A DNA stretch of 64,000 nt from the NCBI GenBank assembly GCA_006226595.1, contig SBGP01000111.1, forward strand, positions 1 to 64,000, read 5' to 3'. The translations under genes were made by a program, and so were the position numbers. Source of the DNA: Deltaproteobacteria bacterium (GTDB taxonomy: Bacteria; Myxococcota_A; UBA796; GCA-2862545). The first letter of the stretch is position 1; every line of letters begins with the position of its first letter. The notes below the pieces were generated by a model. The model was not told the origin of the DNA. It did not search any database and saw only the letters and a list, made by a program, of their open reading frames with translations. This document shows positions 7,752-17,768 of this stretch, one piece after another.

Positions 7752-9674
7752 ATGGCGCTGATCCCCCGCGAAGTCTTCTTCGGCAACCCCGAGCGCATCG
7801 CCCCCCGCATCTCTCCCGACGGCCGACACCTCGCGTGGCTCGCTCCCGACGAGGGCGTGCTCAACGTGTGGGTCGCCCCGACGGACGCGCCCGACCAGGC
7901 CCGGCCCGTCACGAAGGACCGTCACCGCGGCATTCGCGTCCACGGATGGGCGCACAACAGCCGGCACCTCGTGTACATCCAGGACAAGGATGGCGACGAG
8001 AACTGGCACCTGTACGCCGTCGACCTCGACAGCGGAGAAGCGCGGGACCTGACGCCGATCGAAGGCGTCGCTGCGCAGATCATCGGCGGTAGTGCCGACC
8101 ACCCCGACGAGCTGCTGGTCGCGATCAACGACCGAGAGCCGTCGCTACACGACCCGCACCGCGTGAGCCTCGTCACCGGCGAGCGTACCCGCCTGCTCGA
8201 GAACCCGGGGTTCGTGGGCTGGCTGTCGGACCGCGAGCTGAACATCCGCTTCGGCGCAGCCATGCAGCCCGACGGGTCCTTCGTGTGGATGCGCTACACC
8301 GGCGAGGGCTGGGAGCCCTTCGCGAGCTACCCCTCCGAGGATGCCCTCAGCAGCGGCCTGTCCGGCTTCGATGAGCACGGTCGCCTGCTGGCGCTCGACT
8401 CCCGCGGCCGCGAGACCGCGGCGCTGGTCGTGCTCGAGGATCCGGCGGACCCGCAGACGGTCGCCGCCCACGAGCGCGCGGACATCCAGGGCATCGCCCA
8501 GCACCCGGGGACCCACGCGGTCCAGTGGGTGTACGCCGACGCCGAGCGCCGCGAGCGAATCCTGCTCGACGACAGCGTCGCCGGAGACCTCGCCGCCCTC
8601 GAGGCGATCTCGGCGGGCGACCTCGAGGTGGTCAGTCGAACCCACGACGACCGGCACTGGGTCGTCGCGCACCTCGTGGACAACGGCTCGACCCGCTACC
8701 ACCTGTGGAACCGCGACACGCGGACGGCGAGCTTCCTGTTCACCGCCCGTCCGAGCCTCGACGAGCTCGAGCTCGCGCGCATGCACCCGCTGACCCTGTC
8801 CGCCCGAGACGGGCTGCCGCTGGTCGCCTACCTCTCGCTGCCGCCAGGGCGCGACGTCGATGGGCGCCCGCCGGAGCCGCTCCCGATGGTACTCGTCGTC
8901 CACGGTGGCCCGTGGGCCCGGGACAGCTGGGGCTACAACGCCGAGCACCAGTGGCTCGCCAACCGCGGCTACGCGGTGCTCTCGGTGAACTTCCGCGGGT
9001 CCACCGGCCTCGGCAAGACCCTGCTCAATGCCGGTGACCTCGAGTGGGCCGGCAAGATGCACGACGACCTTCTCGACGCCGTCGACTGGGCCGTGGCCGA
9101 GGGCGTCGCCGACCCCGACAAGGTCGCCATCTTCGGAGGCTCCTATGGCGGGTACGCCGCGCTGGTCGGGCTCACCTTCACGCCGACCCGCTTCGCGTGT
9201 GCCGTGGACATCGTCGGGCCCAGCAACCTACAGAGCCTGATCGAGAACATCCCGCCGTACTGGGCGCCGCTCCGCGCGACCTTCGACATTCGCGTGGGCA
9301 ACATCGACACCGAGGAGGGCCGTGCCCTCCTCCGCGATCGCTCGCCTCTGCACCGGGTCGACGCCATCGAGCGTCCCCTGCTCATCGCTCAGGGTGCGAA
9401 CGACCCCCGGGTGACTCAGGTCGAGTCCGACCAGATCGTCGCCGCGATGCAAGACAAAGGCATTCCCGTGACCTACGCGCTGTTTCCCGACGAGGGGCAC
9501 GGCTTTGCCCGCCCGGAGAACCGCTTCGCGTTCTATGCGCTCACCGAGAGCTTCCTCGCCAAGCACCTCGGCGGAACCTCCCTGCCCCTCGGTGGGTTCG
9601 AGGGTTCGTCGCTCACCGTGCCCGCCGGCGCCGAGCACCTCGCCGGCCTCGCCGACCTCCTGGAGACCCCATGA
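7752..9674 (+). CDS. S9 family (prolyl oligopeptidase-like) serine peptidase
   Basis: A 640-residue peptidase with the family architecture: an N-terminal beta-propeller (residues ~10-370, with ISPDGRHLAWLAPDEGVLNV and later blades) and a C-terminal alpha/beta-hydrolase domain. The catalytic triad is visible: Ser464 in GGSYGG, Asp551 in GANDPRV and His583 in DEGHGF. The oxyanion region VVHGGPWARDSWGYNAEHQW and NFRGSTGLGK are typical of acylaminoacyl-peptidase/dipeptidyl-peptidase-like members, which cut short peptides. No signal peptide is visible, so it probably acts in the cytoplasm. It lies 7 bp after the helical-repeat gene and its stop overlaps the next start (ATGA at 9671), which indicates one transcript and coupled translation. 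Confidence 0.95.
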   Translation: MALIPREVFFGNPERIAPRISPDGRHLAWLAPDEGVLNVWVAPTDAPDQARPVTKDRHRGIRVHGWAHNSRHLVYIQDKDGDENWHLYAVDLDSGEARDLTPIEGVAAQIIGGSADHPDELLVAINDREPSLHDPHRVSLVTGERTRLLENPGFVGWLSDRELNIRFGAAMQPDGSFVWMRYTGEGWEPFASYPSEDALSSGLSGFDEHGRLLALDSRGRETAALVVLEDPADPQTVAAHERADIQGIAQHPGTHAVQWVYADAERRERILLDDSVAGDLAALEAISAGDLEVVSRTHDDRHWVVAHLVDNGSTRYHLWNRDTRTASFLFTARPSLDELELARMHPLTLSARDGLPLVAYLSLPPGRDVDGRPPEPLPMVLVVHGGPWARDSWGYNAEHQWLANRGYAVLSVNFRGSTGLGKTLLNAGDLEWAGKMHDDLLDAVDWAVAEGVADPDKVAIFGGSYGGYAALVGLTFTPTRFACAVDIVGPSNLQSLIENIPPYWAPLRATFDIRVGNIDTEEGRALLRDRSPLHRVDAIERPLLIAQGANDPRVTQVESDQIVAAMQDKGIPVTYALFPDEGHGFARPENRFAFYALTESFLAKHLGGTSLPLGGFEGSSLTVPAGAEHLAGLADLLETP

Positions 9675-10603
9675 TCTCGCTGCTGCTCGCCACCGCCCTC
9701 GCCGGTGGCACCTTCCACCCCGACGACATCGCTGCGCAGAGCGAGGCCTTCGCGCGCGCCTCCGAGGCCGCCCCCAAGTACGAGGAGGCCGAAGCGGACT
9801 CGCGGATGCTGGCCCAGGCGCTGACCACCTACGAGGAGAACCTCGACCTGCTCGGAAGCCGCGCTCCAGAGGGAGCTCGCGAGCGCCTCGACACGCTGCG
9901 CACGACCTATGGACGTGAGCAGGCCGAGCTCCAGTCTTTCGCCGGTGCGCTGATGGAGGACTTCGACACGGTGTTCACCGCGGCGATGGAGCGGGCTGTC
10001 GCCGCCTACCCGGACGCGCAGATGTGCGCGCGCACCGTGCGCAAGGCGGGGCTGCCCGGCATGCCCGGAAAGGAGGAGGCGAACCCGGAGTGCCAGGGCG
10101 ACGACCTCTCCGCGGACATCGCGAAGGCCATGGACGGGGATGCCCAGCTCGCCGCGCAGGTCGACGAGCTGCTCGCCCGCGAGTGGCCGACCATGACCTC
10201 CCCCGAGGACGCTCAGGCCCCAATCGGCGCCAGCGAGCGCTGGGTCACCGTGGACCGCTTCTTCGGCGAGGCCGCGGGTGAGACGCTGCGGGCCATTCGC
10301 CAGGCCGACGAAGACGCCCGCCTGCCCATCGCCGCCGCCCTCGAGGAGGGCAAGGACCCCGCATCCCAGCTCGACGCCGCCCGGAAGATCACCGAGCAGA
10401 CGGCCGCCAAGCGTGCCGCCCTCGCCGCGCCGTTCTGGGCCGCCATCGACAAGGCGGTCGCAAAGCGCGTGAAGAAGGGCAACGACCCGATCGCGTTCTG
10501 CGCGAACCCGGTCGAGCTGGGCGGCTGCACGGGCGAGAACGCGAGTGCCGAGCTCACCGAGGTCCTGCTCGCCGACAAGAAGGTCGGCAAGCTCGTCCCC
10601 TAG
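9671..10603 (+). CDS. Unknown secreted protein
   Basis: A 310-residue protein starting at an ATG that overlaps the S9 peptidase stop (ATGA). Residues 1-12 (MISLLLATALAGG) make a short signal peptide, so export is likely. The mature part is charged and mainly helical (SEAFARASEAAPKYEEAEAD, LQSFAGALMEDFDTVFTAAM), with two Cys pairs: one near residues 118-136 (MCARTVRKAGLPGMPGKEEA through ECQG) and one near 277-285 (FCANPVELGGCTG). These may form disulfides after export. I do not recognise a domain. Its stop shares a CTAG palindrome with the stop of the convergent beta-lactamase-like gene, so the two coding regions overlap by 4 bp and no terminator fits between them. Confidence 0.8.
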   Translation: MISLLLATALAGGTFHPDDIAAQSEAFARASEAAPKYEEAEADSRMLAQALTTYEENLDLLGSRAPEGARERLDTLRTTYGREQAELQSFAGALMEDFDTVFTAAMERAVAAYPDAQMCARTVRKAGLPGMPGKEEANPECQGDDLSADIAKAMDGDAQLAAQVDELLAREWPTMTSPEDAQAPIGASERWVTVDRFFGEAAGETLRAIRQADEDARLPIAAALEEGKDPASQLDAARKITEQTAAKRAALAAPFWAAIDKAVAKRVKKGNDPIAFCANPVELGGCTGENASAELTEVLLADKKVGKLVP

Positions 10604-11841
10604 TCCTCGGGCTCGGCGAGCTCGACGTCCTCGAGGTCCGCTGAGGGCGGCGCCGCTGGCGTCGCCGTTCGCTCGGCCTCGTGGTCGCCTGACAGCGCAA
10701 TCGCGAGCGAGCGCTCCGCCTCGGGGTCGACGAGGGCCTTCAGCATCAGCTGTTGGTGCGCAAACGAGCTGATCGCGGCGAACCAGCCGGCCAGCGGCAT
10801 GTCGTCCATGAGCAGCACCACGATGCGCACCTCGCCCTTCTGTGGGCCTGCAGAGGGCTCGCCGACCATGACCTCGGTGAGCACTCCGGGCAGTGCGCCG
10901 CCCTTGGTCCCGAGGGTATCGAGGGTCTCGAAGCTGCCGCCGCGTCGCATCGGCCACTGCAGGTGGTGGTGCACGATCTCGCGCGCGCTCTGCGGGTAGG
11001 TCGGCTCGTAGGTCGCCGCCACGAGCCGCGCCATGCTGCGCGCCGAGGCGCGGTGGTCGAGCCGACCGGTGGCGCGCATCTGGTCGCCGAGGCCACCGAG
11101 ATCGGCGTCCGGCCGTCCCGCCGCCTCCCACGCATCGACGGCGGCCAGGGCCGCCGCCCGGACATCGTCTTCGCGGGTCACCTCGCTCCCGAAGAGCAGG
11201 AACTCGCCGAGGAGCGGGTGCAACGGGTCCATCTCGATGTCGAGGGCCGCGAGGCTGGCATCCACCGCCTCGAAGCCGAGGCGGTCGAGCACGAGGTCCG
11301 TTGCCGCGTTGTCCGAGTGCGCGATCATCGCCGCGACCACCGTGTCGAGCGTGGTCTGCTCGCCGACACCCAGCGTCTCGAGCGCACGAGCGTGCGCGCC
11401 GCCGTCCGTGCCTGGCAGGTACCAGCGCTCCCACTCCGCGAGCGACACCGGCTCGTCTGGGGCCACCCGGCCCGCCACCACCGCATCGGCGTAGGCGACG
11501 AGGACCGCGATCTTCACCGACGACGCCAGAGGGCGAGGCTCGTCGGCACGGTGCGAGGTCGGGCAGACCATGCCCCCGTCCGTGCGCGAGCACACGATCA
11601 TCGAGCTGCTCTCGCGATGGGCGCGCAGGTAACGAAGCAGCGCGTCCTCATCGGGAATGTCCGCCCACTCGGGATCCTCGAGGATGAGGCTCACGGCCTC
11701 GAACGCCACGCCCAGGGGCTTGCGGGACACGAGCCCGCCCGCGAGGCACCCAAGCGACACCATGCCCGCGACACCCGCAACCACCGACAACCAGCGCTTG
11801 ATCCATCCTCCCGCACGCCCGCGGCGGGGCGCATGCGACAC
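10600..11841 (-). CDS. Membrane-anchored serine beta-lactamase / DD-peptidase-like protein
   Basis: About 413 residues from a GTG at 11841; the exact start is uncertain because no strong ribosome binding site is visible. Residues ~17-40 (WLSVVAGVAGMVSLGCLAGG) form one membrane segment, placing the rest outside the cytoplasm. The penicillin-binding fold motifs are present: SSVK (Ser107, Lys110), SDN (176-178) and a KTG-box variant, TKGGALPG. The general-base Glu of class A beta-lactamases (usually in an E-x-x-L-N motif) is not evident, so penicillin hydrolysis is doubtful; a peptidoglycan hydrolase or a non-catalytic relative is as likely. The C-terminal ~30 residues are acidic (SADLEDVELAEPED). 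It is divergent from asnS with a 64-bp gap. Confidence 0.8.
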   Translation of the reverse strand: MSHAPRRGRAGGWIKRWLSVVAGVAGMVSLGCLAGGLVSRKPLGVAFEAVSLILEDPEWADIPDEDALLRYLRAHRESSSMIVCSRTDGGMVCPTSHRADEPRPLASSVKIAVLVAYADAVVAGRVAPDEPVSLAEWERWYLPGTDGGAHARALETLGVGEQTTLDTVVAAMIAHSDNAATDLVLDRLGFEAVDASLAALDIEMDPLHPLLGEFLLFGSEVTREDDVRAAALAAVDAWEAAGRPDADLGGLGDQMRATGRLDHRASARSMARLVAATYEPTYPQSAREIVHHHLQWPMRRGGSFETLDTLGTKGGALPGVLTEVMVGEPSAGPQKGEVRIVVLLMDDMPLAGWFAAISSFAHQQLMLKALVDPEAERSLAIALSGDHEAERTATPAAPPSADLEDVELAEPED

Positions 11842-11905
11842 AGTGTGCCCACGAAGGCAGGCAAGGCAAGTGTCCCGCGATATGAGGTGCCGCCGAGGAG
11901 AAGCC

Positions 11906-13260
<1,355 letters not shown>

Positions 13261-13261
<1 letters not shown>

Positions 13262-13713
13262 TGAGCGGCCAGCCGTACGTCGAGATCTACACGGACGGCG
13301 CGTGCTCTCCGAATCCGGGCCTCGGAGGTTGGGGCGCGGTGCTGGTGTCTCCCGCGCACGACCACGTGCGCGAGATCAGCGGTGCGGAGCCCGACACGAC
13401 GAACAACCGCATGGAGCTCACCGCCGTCGTCGAAGGACTGCGTGCGTTGAAGCGCCCGTGTCGGGTGCGAGTGACCACGGACTCGCGCTACGTGGCGAAC
13501 GCGTTCACGCAGGGCTGGCTCGCGGGGTGGAAGCGCAAGGGCTGGAAGACGGCGAACAAGGACCCGGTGAAGAACCGGGACCTGTGGGAATCGCTCGACA
13601 GCCTGGTCCAGCAGCACCAGGTCGAGTGGCAGTGGGTGAAGGGACACGCCGGCCACCCGCGCAACGAGCGTGCGGACGCGCTCGCGGTCGCGGCCCGCGA
13701 AGCACTGCGCTGA
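13261..13713 (+). CDS. rnhA: Ribonuclease HI
   Basis: A 150-residue enzyme that cuts the RNA strand of RNA-DNA hybrids, removing primers and R-loops in the cytoplasm. The four acidic metal-binding residues are present: Asp12 in [11 protein letters not shown], Glu52 in NNRMELTAV, Asp74 in TTDSRYV and Asp139 in NERADALA. The basic handle ([20 protein letters not shown]) and the active-site-flap [10 protein letters not shown] are also typical of the E. coli-type enzyme, and the length is normal. The start overlaps the asnS stop by one base. Its TGA is immediately adjacent to the stop of the convergent small membrane protein, the two forming TGATCA. Confidence 0.97.
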
Positions 13714-13929
13714 TCAGCCCGCGAAGCGCCGCTCGACGAGCTCACGAGCGGCGTGCACCCAGCGGATGCCGCCGCCCAGGAAGAACCCGGCGAAGCCCCA
13801 GTAGCCGCCGCTCAGGAAGGGGTCGCCGCTGATCCAGCACGTGCCCGTCGTACAGCCGATGAGCTTGTAGTACGCGAGGCCGAACGCGACGCCGGCGAGG
13901 GTTCCGCCGATGGGCTTGAGCTGGGACAT
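13714..13929 (-). CDS. Small DUF6132-like membrane protein
   Basis: A 71-residue protein with GGAGG five to six bases before its ATG. Two hydrophobic stretches (GGTLAGVAFGLAYYKLIGC, residues ~8-26, and SGGYWGFAGFFLGGG, ~40-54) bracket a Cys-x4-Cys loop, CTTGTCWISGDPF. The pattern membrane helix / YYKLIGCTTGTCWI / NP-like turn / helix resembles the small DUF6132 family, which has no known function; I judge this from memory of the motif and not from a search. The Cys pair could bind metal or form a disulfide. Transcription starts upstream of 13929 in the 104-bp gap it shares with the terminator of the OmpA gene. Confidence 0.8.
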   Translation of the reverse strand: MSQLKPIGGTLAGVAFGLAYYKLIGCTTGTCWISGDPFLSGGYWGFAGFFLGGGIRWVHAARELVERRFAG

Positions 13930-13985
13930 GCGTCCTCCGGGACCCAAGTGTACTCCCCTCGCCCGCGAACGCACAGCCTGAGCAG

Positions 13986-14013
13986 GAACGCCGCCCCCGA
14001 GGGAGCGGCGTTC
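13986..14013 (-). terminator. Hairpin terminator of the OmpA gene cluster
   Basis: A perfect 9-bp GC-rich inverted repeat (13986-13994 with 14005-14013) encloses a 10-base loop 21 bp beyond the stop codon of the OmpA-family gene at 14034. No clear U-run follows, so termination could need help from Rho or be leaky. It probably ends the three-gene surface operon that begins at 24172. Confidence 0.55.
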
Positions 14014-14033
14014 GGCGCGATGACCGGTGGGGG

Positions 14034-16193
14034 CTACTCGGCGGCCCACTCGGTGATCACGAACTCGACGCGGCGGTTCTTGGCCCAAGCCTCGGCGTTC
14101 TCGGCCGGGTCGACCGGCGTGGTCTCGCCGAAGCCCTTGCTCTCGAGGCGTGCCGCGTCGACGCCCGCGTCGATGAGGTACTGGCGCACGCTCGCCGCGC
14201 GGCCCTCGGACAGGCGCATGTTCGACGAATCCGAGCCACGGCTATCGGTGTGACCCTCGACGCGAACCTTGAGGATGTCCTCACGGTCCTTGAGGATCTG
14301 CGCGATCTCGTCGAGCAGCTCGAAGGACTGCTGCTTGATGGTGGTCTTGTTGGTGTCGAAGAACACCTTGTCGAGGATCTCGATCTTCTCGCGGCTGACC
14401 TTGATCTTGGTCGGCGACAGCGTGAGCGTGACCGCGGACTCGGCGCCGGCGTTCACCTTCACCTGGGCCTTGGCGGGCGCGAAGCCCTCGGCACGGGCGA
14501 TGACCGTGTACTCACCGGGCGCGACCTCGGTCTCGGTGTCCTTGCCGGACACCTTCTGCTCCTCGCCATCCTCGCCGAACGCATAGGTAGCGCCTTCGAT
14601 GGCCTGGCCCTCGGCGTCGACGACGGTCACGGTGACCTTGCCCACCGCCTTCTCCAGCGTGAACACGACCTCGGCGGACTCGCCGGGCACCACTTCGACG
14701 TTTTCGGTCGCGTCGAAGTAGCCCTCGGCCGACGCCGTGAGTGCGTAGCGACCCTCGAGCATGGAGATCTCGGTGGAGCCAGACTCGGTCGCGAAGCTGT
14801 CCTCCTCGGAGGAGGCCACGCGGCCGTCGATCGGGTTGCCGTCCTTGTCCTGGATCTTGGCGACGATGGTGCCGAGCACGACGGTCGGCTTCATCACCTT
14901 CTCGACGTCGATCGGCGGGCCCGAGGGGACCTCGAAGCTGTCTTCGATGGCGTCGTAGCCCTCGGCGGTCGCCTGCAGAGCGTAGGTGCCGGGCTCGAGT
15001 TCGACCTCGAACGAGGCATTGCCCATCTTCGCGTCGGTCTCGTCGAGCTGGACCATCGCCTGGACGCCCTGGACCGCGCGGCCATTGGGATCGACGATGC
15101 TCACGCGAACCAGGGTCCGCGGGTCGGGACAGCCGTCCTCGTCCTGCCAGTTGTCCGGGTCCTCCGGCTCCATCGGGCAGGAGTCCGCGGTGTCGAGCAG
15201 GCCGTCGGCGTCGTTGTCGAGGTCCGGACAGCCGTCGCGGTCCTCGTACGAGTCCTTGTCCTCCGGCTCGTCCGGGCACTGGTCGACGTTGTCGAGGATG
15301 CCGTCGAGGTCGCGATCGCGGTCGCGGGCCGGCTCGTAGCCGACGGAGAACACTCCGCGGAACGCGGGAGCGCCGATGCCATCGGTGAATCCGGTGCCGA
15401 TACCGCCACGAAGCACGATGTTGTCGCTGACGCGTCCCCAGCCGCCGACCATGCCCTCGATGGGAAGACCGGTGAGGTCCAGCTTGCCTTCCGCGTCCTT
15501 GGCGGGCTGACGGAAGTCCTTGATCAGCTGGAAGTCGACACTCGCGCCCGCGTTGTCGGTGATCGAGTAGCCCACGCCAAGGCGGGTCTGGAGCGCGTTG
15601 CCCAGCTCGACGTTGTTCTGGTCGATCTTCGGTCCGAGCTTCGCGCCGATGTTGAGCGCGAGGAGCACGTCACCGAGGTCCTTGTCGAAGATACCGGTGA
15701 TCTCGGCGGCCGGCTTCGGCGCGCCGAGCGGAACGTTGACCGTCGCCGTGGGCAGCGCCATGCGCGCGCCGAGGGCGATGCCGAGCGGTGCGGTCTCGGG
15801 GTTGAGGATGGTGCCCTTCGCATCGAGTGCGAGGTCGCCGAGTCCCGCGCCACCGAGGTCTTCCCAGTCGCTGGTCGCCAGCAGGTACACGGGGGCATCG
15901 AGTCCGACGCGAACCGGACCGAGCTGCACGCCGCCAACCAGGTTCAGTCCCAGCACGTCGCCGAGCACCTGGGCCTTGGAGTCGTCGAGGAACACCGCGC
16001 CGATCGGTCCGTGGATGTACTGGGTGTACAGCCGGCCCGTCGCCCACAGATGGGGCGCCTGAGCGGCGTCCTGGGCCCACATCGTGCGCTGCGCATCGAT
16101 GGGCGCCCGATACAGCTGCGCGTTCATGTCCGGCACGGGCACCGTGGTGGAGTCCTGTGCATTGGCCATCAGGGCCAAGGCGAGCATCAGCAT
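14034..16193 (-). CDS. OmpA-family outer-membrane protein with TSP3 and carboxypeptidase-regulatory-like repeats
   Basis: A 719-residue protein with a short signal peptide (MLMLALALMANAQD). Residues ~25-285 look like an outer-membrane barrel, with alternating strands such as VGGVQLGPVRVGLDAPVYLL and VLRGGIGTGF. Residues ~290-345 are TSP3-type calcium-binding acidic repeats (DRDLDGILDNVDQCPDEPED and relatives, with Cys). Three beta-sandwich repeats follow (~350-590, for example GTYALQATAEGYDAIEDSFE). The C-terminal ~120 residues are an OmpA domain with FFDTNKTTIK, EGHTDSRGSD, LSEGRAASVRQYL and NRRVEF, which grips peptidoglycan. GGGAG upstream supports the start. It is a longer paralogue of the next gene upstream (16251-17768), 57 bp away, and probably shares its transcript. 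A structural link between outer membrane and cell wall is the likely role. Confidence 0.92.
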   Translation of the reverse strand: MLMLALALMANAQDSTTVPVPDMNAQLYRAPIDAQRTMWAQDAAQAPHLWATGRLYTQYIHGPIGAVFLDDSKAQVLGDVLGLNLVGGVQLGPVRVGLDAPVYLLATSDWEDLGGAGLGDLALDAKGTILNPETAPLGIALGARMALPTATVNVPLGAPKPAAEITGIFDKDLGDVLLALNIGAKLGPKIDQNNVELGNALQTRLGVGYSITDNAGASVDFQLIKDFRQPAKDAEGKLDLTGLPIEGMVGGWGRVSDNIVLRGGIGTGFTDGIGAPAFRGVFSVGYEPARDRDRDLDGILDNVDQCPDEPEDKDSYEDRDGCPDLDNDADGLLDTADSCPMEPEDPDNWQDEDGCPDPRTLVRVSIVDPNGRAVQGVQAMVQLDETDAKMGNASFEVELEPGTYALQATAEGYDAIEDSFEVPSGPPIDVEKVMKPTVVLGTIVAKIQDKDGNPIDGRVASSEEDSFATESGSTEISMLEGRYALTASAEGYFDATENVEVVPGESAEVVFTLEKAVGKVTVTVVDAEGQAIEGATYAFGEDGEEQKVSGKDTETEVAPGEYTVIARAEGFAPAKAQVKVNAGAESAVTLTLSPTKIKVSREKIEILDKVFFDTNKTTIKQQSFELLDEIAQILKDREDILKVRVEGHTDSRGSDSSNMRLSEGRAASVRQYLIDAGVDAARLESKGFGETTPVDPAENAEAWAKNRRVEFVITEWAAE

Positions 16194-16250
16194 GGCAGCT
16201 CCCTACGAGCGGATGAGGGACGGGAATCCCGGTGCGGGCCGCGCCCGATG

Positions 16251-17768
16251 CTATTCCGCATCAGACGCCTCCTCGGCCCATTCTTCGATATGAAACTCTA
16301 CGCGGCGGTTCTGTTGCCAGGCCGCCTCGTTCTCCGCAGTGTCGATGGGCCGGGATTCCCCGTAGCCCTCGGACGTCAGGCGATCTGCGGAAACGCCGGC
16401 GTCGATCAGGTACTCGCGCACGGAAGCGGCGCGTCGGCGCGACAGGTCGAGGTTGAAGTCGTCCTCGCCACGGCTGTCGGTGTGCCCCTCGATCCGAACG
16501 CGCAAGATGTCTGCACGGTCGGTGAAGGTCTTCGCCACCTCGTCGAGCAGCCCGAAGGACTCGGGCCGGATCGTGGCCTCGTTGGTGTCGAAGTACACCT
16601 TCTCGGTGATCTCGATGCGCTCGCGCGTGACCTTCACCCGCACCCGCTCGAGGGTGACCTCGAGGGTGGTGGAGCGGCCGGCCTCGATGAGGAAGCCCTC
16701 GCCGGTCGTCCGGAACCCGGGTGCGTCGATCACCAGCAGGTGTTCACCGGGCTGGAAGTCCTCGGCAGCCTTGCCGCCACGCGCGAGCCCCGACCGTTCG
16801 CCGACCTTCCACTCGGCCTCGACCGGCTGGCCCTCGGTGTCGCGGATCTTGAGCTTGAGGGTGCCGAAGCGAGCCACGGGCTCCGGGTCGGGGATGGCCT
16901 CGGGCATCGCGGGCTCGTCACGGCGTGGCTCGTAGCCAATGCCGACGAGAGTGCGCATGACCGATGCCCCGGCACCAGAGGTCAGCCCCGTGCCCACGCC
17001 CCCGCGCAGCACCACGTTGTCCGAGAGGCGCAGCCAGCCGCCCACCATGCCCTCGAAAGGCGAGCCCACCGGGTCGGCGAGCGGCGTACTGAAGCTGCTT
17101 CGGCCGGCCACTTCCACCGAGAAGCCCGCATCCGGGCTCACGCGGTAACCGACGCCGAAGGCCGCGAGCACCGCGCTCTTCTGCGTGAGGTTCTGTGCGT
17201 TGACCTCGGGACCGCCCCCGACGCCGAGGTTCGCGACGAGCATGACGTCGCGGAACCGATGGTCGACGACGCCCTCGAGCTCCCAAGAGAGACCGCGGGA
17301 GCCGAGGGGCAGCTTGACCGTGGCGGTCGGCAGGCCAAGTCGACCTGCGAGCGCGATGCCCACTGGGCTCTGCCGCGGGTCCAGGGCCACCGCCTTCACG
17401 TCGAGGGCGATGTCACCAAGTCCCCCACCGCCGATGTCGAGGTCGCTGGTCGCCAGGGCGTACACCGGAATGTGCGCGCCAAAGCGCACCGGCCCGACCG
17501 TCGCCCCCCCGAGCAGCTCGAGCGCGACGACATCGTCGACGATGACCGTGTGGGTGCCGTCTTCGCCCACCGCCCCGAGGGGGCCGTGGAACACGTCGAT
17601 CAACGCCCGACCGGTGAAGCTCTTCGACGCACCGAGACCCGCATCACGGGTCCACAGCGTGCGCTCGGAGTCCACCGGAGGCCGGTAGAGCTGAGCATCC
17701 AGCTCCGGCAGGTCCTCTGGAGCGGGGGCTTGCCCAAGGGCGGCCCCCACGGCCAACGCGAGGAGCAT
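16251..17768 (-). CDS. OmpA-family outer-membrane protein (short paralogue)
   Basis: A 505-residue paralogue of the 14034-16193 protein. The start is the ATG at 17768, whose first base is the last base of the upstream giant gene's TGA (TGATG), indicating coupled translation. A signal peptide (MLLALAVGAALGQAP) precedes a barrel-like region (~20-285, with VGPVRFGAHIPVYALATSDL matching the paralogue nearly residue for residue). One beta-sandwich repeat follows (~315-370), then an OmpA domain (~385-500: YFDTNEATIRPESF, EGHTDSRGED, RRRAASVREYL, NRRVEF). It lacks the TSP3 block of its paralogue, which suggests duplication followed by loss or gain of that block. A peptidoglycan-bound outer-membrane protein is the likely function. 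Confidence 0.92.
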   Translation of the reverse strand: MLLALAVGAALGQAPAPEDLPELDAQLYRPPVDSERTLWTRDAGLGASKSFTGRALIDVFHGPLGAVGEDGTHTVIVDDVVALELLGGATVGPVRFGAHIPVYALATSDLDIGGGGLGDIALDVKAVALDPRQSPVGIALAGRLGLPTATVKLPLGSRGLSWELEGVVDHRFRDVMLVANLGVGGGPEVNAQNLTQKSAVLAAFGVGYRVSPDAGFSVEVAGRSSFSTPLADPVGSPFEGMVGGWLRLSDNVVLRGGVGTGLTSGAGASVMRTLVGIGYEPRRDEPAMPEAIPDPEPVARFGTLKLKIRDTEGQPVEAEWKVGERSGLARGGKAAEDFQPGEHLLVIDAPGFRTTGEGFLIEAGRSTTLEVTLERVRVKVTRERIEITEKVYFDTNEATIRPESFGLLDEVAKTFTDRADILRVRIEGHTDSRGEDDFNLDLSRRRAASVREYLIDAGVSADRLTSEGYGESRPIDTAENEAAWQQNRRVEFHIEEWAEEASDAE

